This document shows, piece after piece, positions 15,011-24,546 of a DNA stretch of 64,000 nt; the stretch's first letter is position 1; each line of letters starts with the position of its first letter. The stretch spans positions 62,001 through 126,000 of the forward strand of contig NZ_CP088081.1 of the NCBI RefSeq assembly GCF_021049305.1, written 5' to 3'. The notes beneath the pieces are model-generated. The model searched no databases. It saw only the letters and a program-made list of their open reading frames with translations, and was not told the origin of the DNA. The position numbers were made by a program, and so were the translations under genes. The stretch is from Ideonella dechloratans (GTDB lineage Bacteria; Pseudomonadota; Gammaproteobacteria; Burkholderiales; Burkholderiaceae_C).

Positions 15011-16744
15011 ATGTACGAATCGTTCTTCGGCCTGGCCCGCGAGCCCTTTTCGGTCGCCCCGGATCCGCGCTTTCTCTACCTCAGCAAGCAGCACCGTGAC
15101 GCCCTGGGCTACCTGAACTACGGGCTGCGCCGGGCCGGCGGCTTCGTGCTGCTGACCGGCGAGATCGGGGCGGGCAAGACCACCGTCTGGCGGGCCTTCC
15201 TGGAGCAGCTGCCGCCGCGGCTGGACGTGGCCTACGTGGTCAACCCGAAGATGAGCGTGCAGGCCCTGCTCAAGCGCCTGTGCGAGAGCCTGCAGGTGGA
15301 GCTGCCGGCCGATGCCGACCGCCCTGGGGCGGAAGCCGACCTGATCGACGCCCTGCACGGCCACCTGCTGCTGGCCCACGCCCAGGGCCGGCGCACCCTG
15401 GTGGTGGTGGACGAGGCCCAGGCCCTGGCCCTGCCGGTGCTGGAACAGCTGCGCCTGCTGACCAACCTGGTGACCAACGAGGACAAGCTGGTGCAGGTGC
15501 TGCTGATCGGCCAGCCGGAGCTGCGCCAGCTGCTGGAGCACCCGGAGATGGCGCCGGTGGCTCAGCGCATCGTGGCGCGCTTTCACCTGCAGACGCTCAG
15601 CCGCGACGAAACCGAGGCCTACCTGATCCACCGGCTGACGGTGGCCGGGCTGACCGGCCCGCTGCCTTTCGAGGACGAGGCCATCCGCCGCATCCACCGC
15701 CTGTGCCGGGGCACCCCCCGGCGCATCAACGTGCTGTGCGACCGGGCCATGACCCTGGCGGCCGAACGGGGCCAGCACCGGGTGGACCGCACCCTGGTGG
15801 ACCAGGCCGCCAGCCAGGTGTTCGACTTGCCGGGCCTGCGCCAGCTGGGCCCCCGGCAGGCGGCACGCTGGGTGGCGGGCGGGGCCGCGGCGGCGCTGGC
15901 GGTGTTCGCCCTGACGCGTCTGCTGCCGCCCTGGCAGGCGGCCGCCGCGCCCGGGCCGGTGGCCGGGGCATCCACGCCATCTGCAGCGCCGGCAGCATCC
16001 GCGGCAGTGCCGGCATCGGCGGCCAGCCCGGGCTCAGCGGCGCCCTCGGCCCCGGTGGCCGGGCCGGTGGTCGTCGCCGGGGCGGCCGCAGCCTCCGCCG
16101 CGCTGGCCCCCGACGCGCTGGGCGCCCAGCTTTTTGCCCAGCCGCTGACCGAGGCCCAGGCCTGGCAGCACCTGGCCCGGCGCTGGAACGTGAACCTGGC
16201 CGGCACCGCGGACCCCTGTGCCCAGCTGCCCGCCCAGGGCCTGCGCTGCCACGACAGCCAGGGCGGCCTGGGCCCGGTGCGCCTGCTGGACCGGCCCGGG
16301 TGGCTGCTGCTGAGCGGCCCGGACGGACGCAGCACCCGCGTGCTGCTGGACGGCCTGCAGGGAGAACAGGCCCGCCTGGGCCTGGCCGACGGCCGCACCG
16401 TGACGGTGCCGCTGCTGAAGCTGGCCGCCTGGTGGCAAGGGGAGTTCCACACCCTGTGGCGCAGCCCGCCGGCCTATGCGGGCGACGGGCTGCTGGCCGC
16501 CGATGGCGCCTCGGGCACCTGGCTGGCCCAGCAACTGGCCCGGCTGGACGGCGGCCCGGCCCAGGACAGCGCCGAGGGCCTGGCCAAGCGCATCCGCGCC
16601 TTCCAGCTGGCCCAGGGCCTGCGTCCCGACGGCCTGCCCGGCCCGCTGACCCTGATGCGGCTGAACCATGCCACCGGCGTGGCCGAACCGACGCTGGCCG
16701 GCAGCGCGGCCGTCAGCCCGCCCATCAGCTCGCCCGCCCGCTGA
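15011..16744 (+). CDS. ExeA/GspA-like AAA+ ATPase with C-terminal peptidoglycan-binding domain
   Basis: A 577-residue protein starting MYESFFGLAREPFSVAPDPR, the hallmark of ExeA-type ATPases. Walker A is GEIGAGKTT (residues 50-58) and Walker B is LVVVDEAQ. A transmembrane helix lies near residues 285-300, followed by an Ala/Pro-rich periplasmic linker and a C-terminal PG_binding_1 motif (RIRAFQLAQGLRPDGLPGPL). ExeA family proteins use ATP and peptidoglycan binding to help assemble the type II secretion secretin; related proteins occur in exopolysaccharide and MSHA pilus loci. No ExeB or other gsp gene is adjacent. Start at 15011 is fixed by the conserved N-terminus. Confidence 0.9.
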   Translation: MYESFFGLAREPFSVAPDPRFLYLSKQHRDALGYLNYGLRRAGGFVLLTGEIGAGKTTVWRAFLEQLPPRLDVAYVVNPKMSVQALLKRLCESLQVELPADADRPGAEADLIDALHGHLLLAHAQGRRTLVVVDEAQALALPVLEQLRLLTNLVTNEDKLVQVLLIGQPELRQLLEHPEMAPVAQRIVARFHLQTLSRDETEAYLIHRLTVAGLTGPLPFEDEAIRRIHRLCRGTPRRINVLCDRAMTLAAERGQHRVDRTLVDQAASQVFDLPGLRQLGPRQAARWVAGGAAAALAVFALTRLLPPWQAAAAPGPVAGASTPSAAPAASAAVPASAASPGSAAPSAPVAGPVVVAGAAAASAALAPDALGAQLFAQPLTEAQAWQHLARRWNVNLAGTADPCAQLPAQGLRCHDSQGGLGPVRLLDRPGWLLLSGPDGRSTRVLLDGLQGEQARLGLADGRTVTVPLLKLAAWWQGEFHTLWRSPPAYAGDGLLAADGASGTWLAQQLARLDGGPAQDSAEGLAKRIRAFQLAQGLRPDGLPGPLTLMRLNHATGVAEPTLAGSAAVSPPISSPAR

Positions 16745-16751
16745 CCCCTGC

Positions 16752-17681
16752 TCAGCCCGCCGGCCAGGCCAGCCGACGCCGGCTCTCGAAGGCCAGGGCC
16801 TGGCCGGTGATCGGGTCGGTGAAGGCCAGCCGCCGTGCCAGCAACTGCAGCGGCCGGCTGAAATCCGGCGCCTGGCCGGGCGCCGGCTCGGGCTGCAGCA
16901 CCGGATAGACGCTGTCGCCCAGCAGCGGCGCGCCCAGGGCCAGCATGTGCACCCGCAGCTGGTGGGTCTTGCCGGTGTGCGGGGTCAGGCGGTAGTGAGC
17001 GTGCACTCCGTCGTGTGAAATCATCTCGATGCCGGTCTCGGCATTGGGCTCGCCCGGCACCTCGTGCATCTGCATGCGGCGGTCCGAGGGTTCCAGCCGG
17101 CTGTGCCGCCGCAGCGGCACGGCCAGCTCGGGCCGGTAGGGCGCCAGCGCCTCATAGACCTTCTGCACCTGGCGTTCACGGAACAGGGCCTGGTAGGCGT
17201 TGCGGTCCTCGGGCCGGCGGCTGAACACCACCACGCCGGCCGTCTCGCGGTCCAGGCGGTGCAGCGGCGTCAGTTCGGCCAGGCCCAGGCGGCGCTGCAG
17301 GCGGGCCAGCAGGGTGTGGCGGGCATAGCGACCCACCGGCGCCATCGGCAGGAAGTGCGGCTTGTCCACCACCACCAGGCGCTCGTCCAGATGCAGCAGC
17401 GCCTCGGCAAAGGGGATGTCCACCTCGCCATCCACCTCGCGCCAGTACCAGACCCGCTCGCCCGGCCGGTAGGCGGCGTCCTCGGCCAGGGCGGCGCCGC
17501 GCTCGTCCAGCACCTCGCCCGCGGCCAGGCGGGCCTGCCACTGCGGCTCGTCCAGCACCGGCAGGCGCCAGGCCAGGAAGGCGCTGAGCCGGGGCCAGCG
17601 CTGGTCATGGGGCAGGGCCACGCAGCTGGCCGGCACGCCGTGGCGGGGCGCCGGCCGCCTGGCCGGGCGGGGACGGGACAT
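16752..17681 (-). CDS. RluA-family pseudouridine synthase
   Basis: A 309-residue member of the RluA/RsuA superfamily that isomerises uridine to pseudouridine in structured RNA, most likely ribosomal RNA. The catalytic-aspartate motif is HRLDRETAG; other conserved pieces are VVDKPHFLPMAPVG, VQKVYEALA and GKTHQLRVHMLALGAPLLGD. An N-terminal S4-like part precedes the catalytic domain. Start at 17681 (MSRPRPARRP) gives the usual basic leader; the longer open frame to 17726 lacks support. The exact target uridine cannot be told from sequence. Confidence 0.9.
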   Translation of the reverse strand: MSRPRPARRPAPRHGVPASCVALPHDQRWPRLSAFLAWRLPVLDEPQWQARLAAGEVLDERGAALAEDAAYRPGERVWYWREVDGEVDIPFAEALLHLDERLVVVDKPHFLPMAPVGRYARHTLLARLQRRLGLAELTPLHRLDRETAGVVVFSRRPEDRNAYQALFRERQVQKVYEALAPYRPELAVPLRRHSRLEPSDRRMQMHEVPGEPNAETGIEMISHDGVHAHYRLTPHTGKTHQLRVHMLALGAPLLGDSVYPVLQPEPAPGQAPDFSRPLQLLARRLAFTDPITGQALAFESRRRLAWPAG

Positions 17682-17717
17682 GGGGCGCGATTGTGGCCTG
17701 CCCGCGGCCCAGCACAC

Positions 17718-17902
17718 TGTGGACAAGTGCTGTCAAGGCACAGCTCTGTGGACAAGTTTTGAACAAGGACTCGGTTTTCCACAGGCTGAACAGCCGCCGC
17801 CGGCTTGTTGTCTTTTGCTCCCCGGGTCTTCCAGACCGCCGGCCACAGACTTTGGAAGACGACAAGCCGTTGATCCCAAAAAGAAAAATCGGCTTATCCA
17901 CA
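17718..17902. other. Cluster of four DnaA-box-like 9-mers in a gene-free region
   Basis: The stretch 17682-18006 has no gene and is poorer in G+C than its surroundings. It holds TTATCCACA, an exact consensus DnaA box (17894-17902), TTTTCCACA (17775-17783), and TTGTCCACA twice in reverse orientation (17718-17726 and 17747-17755), with purine-rich A+T stretches around 17875-17890 and 17935-17975. Four near-matches in 185 bp of G+C-rich DNA is striking. dnaA, dnaN, gidA, rpmH and parAB are not adjacent, so it may be a DnaA-titrating or reactivating locus, a secondary origin, or chance. Confidence 0.45.
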
Positions 17903-18006
17903 GCGGCTGGCGCCCTCTACTACAACTGCCAAGTTGAGATATCAAAAGACAAAGGGAATAACAGCCCGGAAGTTTTTTTCGACCACGGCGCCTGCGGCGG
18001 GCCAAT

Positions 18007-18711
18007 TCAAGGCGTGTAACGCACCTGGGTGGCGGTGAAGGTGAGCGTCTTGCCGTCCTGGACCCGCACGATCTTCAGTGGCATCCAGCCCAGGCCCTGG
18101 GCCAGGCCCACCTCGAAGCCGCCCTCCGGGCTGGTGCTGACCAGGCGCAGGGTGGGATAAGCCTTGCCCTCGTAACTGGCACTGCCGTCGGGCAGCTTGG
18201 TGAATTGGTGAGGCACGACATTGCGGCCATTGGTCACCGGCAGGGTCTTGCCTGCCACCTTGTCGCCCATCCAGATCAATTGGTAAGCCAGGGCATTGAT
18301 GTCCTGCAAGCCCTCGGTCAGCGGCTTTTCGTGCAGGGGCACGGCCGTACGGCCGTAGTTGACGACATGGGAGGCGCGGTCCACCTTGGCGACGGAACGC
18401 GGCTTGGGGTCACCCACCTCGTAATCTTCATAGGAAGAAGGCTCCAGACCCAGGGGACCGACGCGGCCCTGGCTGACATAGCGGCGGTTGGCGAAGCCCA
18501 GAGGCAGCTTGAGTTCGGTGCTGAGGGTGTAGCGGTCGCCATCCAGGCGCCAATGTTGTTCGGCTTCCAGGCTGACCAGGCCCCAGCGCACCTGGTAGGT
18601 CAAGTCCGCCGAACGGGGCAGTTCGGCCGCATGGGCCGGTGCCTGGGCCAGGCAGGCGGCACCGGCCAGGATCCAGGGCAGCAAGGAAGAAGAGGATTGA
18701 ATTCGGAGCAC
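18007..18711 (-). CDS. DUF3108 periplasmic protein
   Basis: A 234-residue protein with an N-terminal signal peptide (about SSSLLPWILAGAACLAQAPA, cleavage near AHAA). The body matches DUF3108: LTYQVRWGLVSLEAEQHWRL, ALAYQLIWMGDKVAG, and a C-terminal LGWMPLKIVRVQDGKTL. These beta-rich periplasmic proteins are common in Betaproteobacteria and of unknown function. The start is a GTG at 18711, with AAAGG upstream; there is no ATG in frame at a sensible distance, and the far longer open frame to 20127 runs antisense through the efflux gene. It is divergent from the RND pair across about 280 bp of non-coding DNA. Confidence 0.82.
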   Translation of the reverse strand: MLRIQSSSSLLPWILAGAACLAQAPAHAAELPRSADLTYQVRWGLVSLEAEQHWRLDGDRYTLSTELKLPLGFANRRYVSQGRVGPLGLEPSSYEDYEVGDPKPRSVAKVDRASHVVNYGRTAVPLHEKPLTEGLQDINALAYQLIWMGDKVAGKTLPVTNGRNVVPHQFTKLPDGSASYEGKAYPTLRLVSTSPEGGFEVGLAQGLGWMPLKIVRVQDGKTLTFTATQVRYTP

Positions 18712-18990
18712 GGGGACCTTTCGCAAAGGGTTTCCGGAGGAGACTTCTTCAAAAAACGGTGGTGTCGGCGCCCGTGTTGACCGCGGGGCCGAAGCGGGGC
18801 CACTTGTTACAGCGTCGCACAGGTCTGCTAGATTGCCCTTCGCACAGCCGGCGCGGACATTCGTGGAACCGTTTGTCGCAAATCCGCTCTCTGTGCTGTG
18901 GCGCCGGTGGCCTGTCCCCGGCGTTTTTGCGTTTGCGGAGATCCCGCAGACCGCGCACTCCTGCTGAACACGCCAAGAAGAGAGAAGTCG

Positions 18991-20205
18991 ATGAACACAC
19001 GTGCCCGGATGGGCTGGACGGTGGTGGTGGCTGTCGTGGCCGCTGGTGGATGGTGGTGGCAGGGGCGTGGTGGATCCGGCGAAGCAGGCCCGGCGGGCAA
19101 GGCCGGCGCCGCGCCGCACAGCCAGGCGGTGACCCTGGTCACCGTGCGCCAACAGGACATGCCGGTGCAGGCCGAGGCCGCGGGCACGGTGGTGCCGCTG
19201 AACACGGTGGAGGTGCGGCCCCAGGTGTCCACCACGGTGCGCAGCGTGGCCATCCAGGAAGGGCAGTTCGTCCACCAGGGCGATCTGCTGTTCACCCTGG
19301 ACGACCGCAGCGACCAGGCCAACCTGGAAAAGGCCCGCGCCACCCTGCTGCGCGACCAGGCCACGCTGGCCGACCTGGAGCGCCAGTGGCGCCGCAACCA
19401 GGAGCTGCTGGCCCAGAACTTCGTGTCCCAGGGGGCGCTGGACAGCGTCCAGGCCCAGCGTGATGCCCAGGTCGCTCTGGTGGCCTCGGACAAGGCGGCC
19501 GTGCGCGCGGCCGAGGTCAGTGCCGGCTACAACACCGTGCGGGCGCCTCTGAGCGGCCGGGCCGGTGCCATTGCGGTGCACCCGGGCAGCCTGGTCAGTC
19601 CCACCGGCGACCCCTTGGTGACGATCAGCCAGATCGACCCGATCGGCGTGAGCTTCACCCTGCCCGAGGCCCAGTTGCCCACCCTGCTGGGCGATGGCGA
19701 CGGTCCGCAGCAGCAGCGCACGCCGCTGGGGGTGACGGTGCTGCGCAAGGCAGCCGACGGCGGCGAGGCCGCCCCGATGACCGGCCAGCTGAGCTTCCTG
19801 GACAACACCGTGGACAGCACCAGCGGCACCATCAAGCTCAAGGCCCGGCTGGCCAACCCGGCCCAGGCCCTGTGGCCGGGCCAGTACGTGACGGTGCGCC
19901 TGACGCTGCGTACCCTGAAGGATGCGGCGGTGCTGCCCCAGGCGGCGCTGATCATCAAGGGTGACGACCGTGAGGTCTATGTGGTGGGGGCCGATCAAAA
20001 GGCCGACCTGCGGCCGGTGAAGGTGCTGAACAACGACGGCGCCTGGGCCGCAGTCAGCGGTGTGAAGCCGGGTGAACAGGTGGTGATGGAAGGCAAGGAG
20101 AACCTGCGGCCGGGCGGCAGCGTGCATGTGGCGCCGACCGCCGCCCCGGCTTCGGCGGCCTCGTCCGCCGGCAGCGCACCCACCCGCGCCGGAGCCGGCG
20201 CATGA
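18991..20205 (+). CDS. RND efflux periplasmic adaptor (membrane fusion protein)
   Basis: A 404-residue adaptor linking an inner-membrane RND pump to an outer-membrane channel. An N-terminal membrane anchor (MGWTVVVAVVAAGGWWW) is followed by a barrel-sandwich/lipoyl domain (VRPQVSTTVRSVAIQEGQFV, DLLFTLDDR), an alpha-hairpin (about 110-170), the second lipoyl half (VRAPLSGRAGAIAVHPGSLV) and beta-barrel and membrane-proximal domains. Start at 18991 has AGAGAAG upstream. It overlaps the permease gene by four bases (ATGA), a tight operon. No outer-membrane factor or local regulator is present, so the channel must come from elsewhere. Confidence 0.93.
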   Translation: MNTRARMGWTVVVAVVAAGGWWWQGRGGSGEAGPAGKAGAAPHSQAVTLVTVRQQDMPVQAEAAGTVVPLNTVEVRPQVSTTVRSVAIQEGQFVHQGDLLFTLDDRSDQANLEKARATLLRDQATLADLERQWRRNQELLAQNFVSQGALDSVQAQRDAQVALVASDKAAVRAAEVSAGYNTVRAPLSGRAGAIAVHPGSLVSPTGDPLVTISQIDPIGVSFTLPEAQLPTLLGDGDGPQQQRTPLGVTVLRKAADGGEAAPMTGQLSFLDNTVDSTSGTIKLKARLANPAQALWPGQYVTVRLTLRTLKDAAVLPQAALIIKGDDREVYVVGADQKADLRPVKVLNNDGAWAAVSGVKPGEQVVMEGKENLRPGGSVHVAPTAAPASAASSAGSAPTRAGAGA

Positions 20206-23200
20206 GCATCACCGAGCTGTTCATCCGCCGTCCGGTGATGACGGTGCTGCTGAACGTGGCCGTCGTCGTGGCCGGGCTGCTGGCCCTGGACAAGATCCCC
20301 GTGGCGGCGCTGCCGCGCTTCGACACGCCCACCATCAACGTCAGCGCCAACCTGCCCGGGGCCTCGCCGGAGACCATGGCCAGCTCGGTGGCGCTGCCGC
20401 TGGAAAAGCAGTTCTCGACCATTGCCGGCCTGTCCCTCATCAGCTCCAGCAGTTCGCTGGGCAGCACGTCGCTGACGCTGGAGTTCGACGCCTCGCGCGA
20501 CATCGACGCCGCCGCGCTGGATGTGCAGGCCGCCCTGTTCCGGGCCCAGCGCAGCCTGCCCGAGGACATGACCACGCCGCCGAGCTACCGCAAGGTCAAC
20601 CCGGCCGACGCGCCCGTGCTGTTCGTGGCGCTGACCTCGCCGTCCATCGGCCTGACCCAGCTCAACGACTACGCCGAGAACCTGATCTCGCCCAGCCTGT
20701 CCACGCTGGAAGGGGTGGCCCAGGTGTCCATCTACGGCCAGCGCCGCTTTGCGGTGCGGGTGGAGGTGGACCTGGACCGCCTGGCCGAACGGAACCTGAC
20801 CCTGGACGAGCTGCGCGCGGTGCTGACCAGCGCCAATGCCAACACGCCGGTAGGCACGCTGGACGGCCCGCGCCAGACGCTGACGGTGCAGGCCAACCGC
20901 CAGCTGATGAACGCCAAGGACTGGCGCAATGTCATCGTGGCCACCCGCAATGGCGCGCCGGTGCGCCTGACCGACGTGGCCCAGGTGCAGGACAGCGTCG
21001 AATCGACCAAGACCTACGCCGAACTCAACGGCGAGCCCAGCATCACCCTGGCCATCCAGCGGCAGCCGGACGCCAACACCGTGCAGGTGGTGGACCGGGT
21101 CAAGGCCATGCTGCCGCACTTTGCGGCGCAGCTGCCGGCCTCGGTCAAGATGATCCCGGTGAACGACCGCTCGCGCTCCATCCGCGAGGCGGTGCACGAC
21201 GTGTACTACACGCTGGCGCTGACCGTGGTGCTGGTGGTGATGGTGATCTTCCTGTTCCTGCGCCGGCTGTCGGCCACGCTGATCCCGTCCTTCTCGCTGC
21301 CCATCTCGCTGATCGGCGCGCTGGCCCTGCTGTGGGCCGGCGGCTACAGCCTGGACAACATCTCGCTGCTGGGCATCACCCTGGCCGTGGGCCTGGTGGT
21401 GGACGACGCCATCGTGATGCTCGAGAACATCGTGCGCCACGTGGAAGACGGCATGGAGCCCTTTGCGGCCGCCGTGCGTGGCGCGCGCGAGATGAGCTTC
21501 ACCATCCTGTCCATCTCCATCTCGCTGGTGGCGGTGCTCATCCCCATCTTCTTCATGCCCGGGGTGATGGGCATGCTGTTCCATGAATTCGCGGTGGTGG
21601 TGGGCCTGTCCATCCTGGTGTCGGCGGCGGTGTCGCTCACCCTGGTGCCCATGCTGTGCAGCCGCTACCTGAAGCACGAGGCCCACCATGAAGAAGGCTG
21701 GCTGGGCCGGACCTTCGAGGCCGGCTTCACCGCCTTCCAGAACGGCTACGGCCGCACGCTGGATTGGGCGCTGCGCCACCGCGGGCTGATGGGTGGCCTG
21801 GCCCTGGGCAGCCTGGTGCTGACGCTGTGGATGGCGGTGAGCATGCCCAAGGGCTTCTTCCCCGAGGAGGACATCGGCCAGATCCGCGTGAGCACCGAAG
21901 CGTCGCAGGACATCTCCTTCGACGCGATGATGGGCCTGCAGGCCCAGGTGGCGGCCGTGTTCCGGGCCGACCCGAACGTGGCCACCGTCTCGTCCTTCCT
22001 CAGCGGCGGCAACTCGGGCCGGCTGTTCATCAACCTCAAGCCCCGGGGCGAGCGCCCGGCCATGCCGCAGGTGGTGGAGGAACTGCGCAAGAAGCTGCGC
22101 GGCATTGCCGGCATCCAGGCCTACATGGCGCCGGTGCAGAACCTGCAGCTGGGCGGCCGGCAGAGCAAGAGCCGCTACCAGTACACGCTGCAGAGCGTGA
22201 GCGCGGACGACCTGGCCACCTGGGCCCAGAAGCTGGAGGACAAGCTGGCGGCCAATACCAGCTTCCGCGACGTGACCAGCGACGCGCAGAACAAGGGCCT
22301 GCAGGCCCAGCTCGTCATCGACCGCGACAAGGCCAACCTGCTGGGGGTGCAGCTGGCCGACGTGCGCTCCGCGCTCTACAGCGCCTTCGGCGAACGCCAG
22401 GTCAGCACCATGTACGGCCCGGCCAACAGCTTCGAGGTCATCATGGAGGCCGCCCAGGCCAACCGGGAGTTCGAGCAGGCCTTCGACAAGGTCTGGCTGC
22501 GCAGCAAGGCGGGCAACCTGGTGCCGCTGTCGGCCGTGGCCAGCGTGCAGCGCACCCTGGGCCCGGTGGCGGTGAACCACCAGGGGCAGCTGCAGTCGGT
22601 CACCATTGCCTTCAACCTGGCCCCGGGCGTGCCGCTGAGCGTGGCCACCCAGGCCATCGACCAGGCCAAGGCCGCACTGGACATGCCGGCCTCGCTGATC
22701 GGCACCTATGGCGGCGACGCCGCGGTCTACCAGCAGAGCCAGGGCAGCCAGGTGATGCTCATCGTCGCGGCGCTGGCCGTCATCTACGTGCTGCTGGGCG
22801 TGCTCTATGAGAGCTACATCCACCCGCTGACCATTCTGGCCGGCCTGCCCTCGGCCGCCATCGGTGCGCTGCTGGCGCTCAAGCTCTTCAACATGGAGCT
22901 GACGCTGATCGCCAGCATCGGCATCCTGATGCTGATCGGCATCGTCAAGAAGAACGCGATCATGATGATCGACTTCGCCCTGGACGCGCAGCGCCACCAG
23001 GGCATGAGCCCGCCCGAGGCCATCCGCGCCGCGGCCCTGCTGCGCCTGCGGCCCATCATGATGACCACCGTGGCCGCCCTGATGGGCGCCCTGCCCATCG
23101 CCCTGGGCCTGGGCGCCGGCGCCGAGCTGCGCCAACCCCTGGGCCTGGCCGTGGTGGGCGGGCTGATCCTGAGCCAGGTGGTGACGCTCTACATCACCCC

Positions 23201-23282
23201 GGTCATCTACCTGGCGCTGGACCGCTGGGCCGGCAGCGGCCCCATCACCACCGAGGTGCCCGAGGCCGGCAGCAGGGCCTGA
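20202..23282 (+). CDS. RND multidrug efflux permease (HAE1 family, MdtB/MdtC-like)
   Basis: A 1026-residue proton-driven resistance-nodulation-division transporter that exports drugs, detergents or dyes from the inner membrane and periplasm. It has the typical TM1 start ([20 protein letters not shown]), two large periplasmic loops, and TM4 with the proton-relay pair in [15 protein letters not shown]. The second half repeats the fold ([20 protein letters not shown]). The N-terminal residues and the short 1026-residue length are closest to MdtB/MdtC-type pumps. Its 3' end overlaps the integron integrase gene on the other strand by 76 bp, which marks the insertion side of the integron. Confidence 0.93.
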   Translation: MSITELFIRRPVMTVLLNVAVVVAGLLALDKIPVAALPRFDTPTINVSANLPGASPETMASSVALPLEKQFSTIAGLSLISSSSSLGSTSLTLEFDASRDIDAAALDVQAALFRAQRSLPEDMTTPPSYRKVNPADAPVLFVALTSPSIGLTQLNDYAENLISPSLSTLEGVAQVSIYGQRRFAVRVEVDLDRLAERNLTLDELRAVLTSANANTPVGTLDGPRQTLTVQANRQLMNAKDWRNVIVATRNGAPVRLTDVAQVQDSVESTKTYAELNGEPSITLAIQRQPDANTVQVVDRVKAMLPHFAAQLPASVKMIPVNDRSRSIREAVHDVYYTLALTVVLVVMVIFLFLRRLSATLIPSFSLPISLIGALALLWAGGYSLDNISLLGITLAVGLVVDDAIVMLENIVRHVEDGMEPFAAAVRGAREMSFTILSISISLVAVLIPIFFMPGVMGMLFHEFAVVVGLSILVSAAVSLTLVPMLCSRYLKHEAHHEEGWLGRTFEAGFTAFQNGYGRTLDWALRHRGLMGGLALGSLVLTLWMAVSMPKGFFPEEDIGQIRVSTEASQDISFDAMMGLQAQVAAVFRADPNVATVSSFLSGGNSGRLFINLKPRGERPAMPQVVEELRKKLRGIAGIQAYMAPVQNLQLGGRQSKSRYQYTLQSVSADDLATWAQKLEDKLAANTSFRDVTSDAQNKGLQAQLVIDRDKANLLGVQLADVRSALYSAFGERQVSTMYGPANSFEVIMEAAQANREFEQAFDKVWLRSKAGNLVPLSAVASVQRTLGPVAVNHQGQLQSVTIAFNLAPGVPLSVATQAIDQAKAALDMPASLIGTYGGDAAVYQQSQGSQVMLIVAALAVIYVLLGVLYESYIHPLTILAGLPSAAIGALLALKLFNMELTLIASIGILMLIGIVKKNAIMMIDFALDAQRHQGMSPPEAIRAAALLRLRPIMMTTVAALMGALPIALGLGAGAELRQPLGLAVVGGLILSQVVTLYITPVIYLALDRWAGSGPITTEVPEAGSRA

Positions 23283-24262
23283 AGCGCATCCAGCGGGCTG
23301 CGCACCGCAGCCCCGCCCACCTTGAGCACATGGGTGTAGACCATGGTGGTCTTCACATCCGCATGGCCCAGCAGGGCCTGGACCGTGCGGATGTCGTAGC
23401 CCGCCTGCAGCAGGTGGGTGGCGAAGCAATGGCGCAGCGTGTGCGGTGAGGCCGGTCTGGCGATGCCGGCCGACTGCAGGGCCTGCTTGAAGGCGCGCTG
23501 GAAGGTCTGGTCATAGGCGTGGTGGCGCCGGATCTCGCCCGTGCGCGGGTCGGCCGAAAGATGATCTTGAGGGAAGACCCAGAACCAGGCCCAGCTTTGC
23601 GGGGCCCGCGGGTACTTGCGCGCCAGCGCATGGGGCAGGTCCACCCCGCCAGTGCCCCGCAGCTGATCGGCCCGCCACAGCACCTGGGCCCGGGCCAGTT
23701 GCGCTTCCAGCCCGGGGCGCAGGCTTTCCGGCAGCATCACCGCGCGGTCCTTGTCACCCTTGCCCGAGCGAACCACCAGGGTCCGGTGGGCGAAATCAAT
23801 GTCCTTGACCCGCAGGCGCAGCCCTTCCATCAGGCGCAGGCCGGTGCCATAGAGCAAATGGCCGAACAGCTGATGCTGGGGTGCCAGGCAGGCCAGCACA
23901 CGGGCCACTTCGTTCGGGCTGAGCACCACCGGCAGACGCCGCCGAGGCACCGGGCGGATCACATCGTTCATCCAGGGCAGATCGGTGCCCAGGACCTGCC
24001 GGTAGAGAAACAACAAGGCCGACAGCGCCTGCCGCTGGGTCGACGCCGACAAGTCACGCTGGGCTGCCAGGTGGGTCAGAAATTCTTCGACCTCCTCCCG
24101 CCCCATGTCCGCGGGGTGCCGCAGACCCTGGAAACGCACAAAGGCCTTGACCCAATGCACATAGGCTTCCTCCGTCCGCAGGCTGTAGTGCAGCACGCGC
24201 AAGCGTTCGCGCAGGCGCCGCAGCAGGCGCGGTGGGCTGGGCGATGAGGGCGGGGTGGTCAT
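23207..24262 (-). CDS. intI: Integron integrase (tyrosine recombinase IntI)
   Basis: A 351-residue tyrosine recombinase that inserts and excises cassettes at attI and attC. All catalytic residues are present: R143, K168, H274, R277, H300 and nucleophile Y309, equivalent to R146, K171, H277, R280, H303 and Y312 of IntI1 with a constant offset of three. The extra integron-specific segment between the catalytic boxes (about 200-232, containing [20 protein letters not shown]) marks it as IntI rather than XerC/D. The C-terminus (after about residue 326) is encoded by the antisense of the RND permease 3' end and is longer than usual. A LexA-type box lies 23 bp before the start, so SOS control is likely. 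Confidence 0.95.
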   Translation of the reverse strand: MTTPPSSPSPPRLLRRLRERLRVLHYSLRTEEAYVHWVKAFVRFQGLRHPADMGREEVEEFLTHLAAQRDLSASTQRQALSALLFLYRQVLGTDLPWMNDVIRPVPRRRLPVVLSPNEVARVLACLAPQHQLFGHLLYGTGLRLMEGLRLRVKDIDFAHRTLVVRSGKGDKDRAVMLPESLRPGLEAQLARAQVLWRADQLRGTGGVDLPHALARKYPRAPQSWAWFWVFPQDHLSADPRTGEIRRHHAYDQTFQRAFKQALQSAGIARPASPHTLRHCFATHLLQAGYDIRTVQALLGHADVKTTMVYTHVLKVGGAAVRSPLDALQALLPASGTSVVMGPLPAQRSSAR

Positions 24263-24284
24263 GAGAGGAAGATGCCATCGGAGA

Positions 24285-24300
24285 CTGTATGTTCATACAG
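24285..24300. promoter_or_regulatory. LexA (SOS) box before intI
   Basis: CTGTATGTTCATACAG matches the CTGT-N8-ACAG LexA consensus exactly. It lies 23 bp upstream of the integrase start, where SOS boxes sit in several Proteobacterial integrons, so DNA damage or conjugation should induce the integrase. LexA in some Burkholderiales uses this Escherichia-type box; that it binds here is inferred. Confidence 0.75.
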
Positions 24301-24370
24301 TATTTTGATATTCTCCCGCTGACATCCCCCATTCGGGGGAATCTGGCCCCCGCCTGTTACAACGAGCCCT

Positions 24371-24398
24371 TTGTCGCTCTGTTACGAAGTGATAAGCT
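24371..24398 (+). promoter_or_regulatory. Candidate Pc promoter for the cassette array
   Basis: TTGTCG (24371-24376) and TAAGCT (24393-24398), 16 bp apart, read toward the cassettes from between intI and attI, the usual place of a cassette promoter. The match to the sigma-70 consensus is only partial. Confidence 0.3.
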
Positions 24399-24507
24399 GG
24401 CCTGAATTGTCAAAAATCTCAGTCGGCTCAGTCACTTGCGAGACCTCCCTCTTGGAATGTTCGGGAGCATCCAGGTTGTTGGTGGCGCAAAGTGGGGTCG
24501 ATAACTA

Positions 24508-24514
24508 GTTAGGC
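24508..24514 (+). other. Likely attI recombination core
   Basis: GTTAGGC fits the GTTRRRY core and is the last such site before the first cassette gene on the side of the intI 5' end. Insertion would occur between G and TT, so the first cassette begins at 24509. The rest of attI should occupy the preceding gene-free stretch (24263-24508). Confidence 0.6.
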
Positions 24515-24546
24515 TTTTCGAAAATCACCACCGGTGATCGCGCAAG

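Noticed and set aside
17682-18006. Calling the DnaA-box cluster the chromosome origin
   Set aside because: No dnaA, dnaN, rpmH, gidA or parAB is adjacent and skew cannot be judged from one window; kept only as a candidate DnaA-binding locus.
18007-20127. A 706-codon DUF3108 fusion protein
   Set aside because: Everything before codon 473 is antisense to the efflux adaptor or intergenic; the real gene begins at a GTG before the signal peptide.
19995-23429. An 1144-codon antisense frame through the RND permease
   Set aside because: Same cause; low-complexity translation, no start signal, and the sense gene is well conserved.
24263-24508. A gene between intI and the first cassette
   Set aside because: No frame with coding character; the stretch fits attI, the LexA box and promoters.
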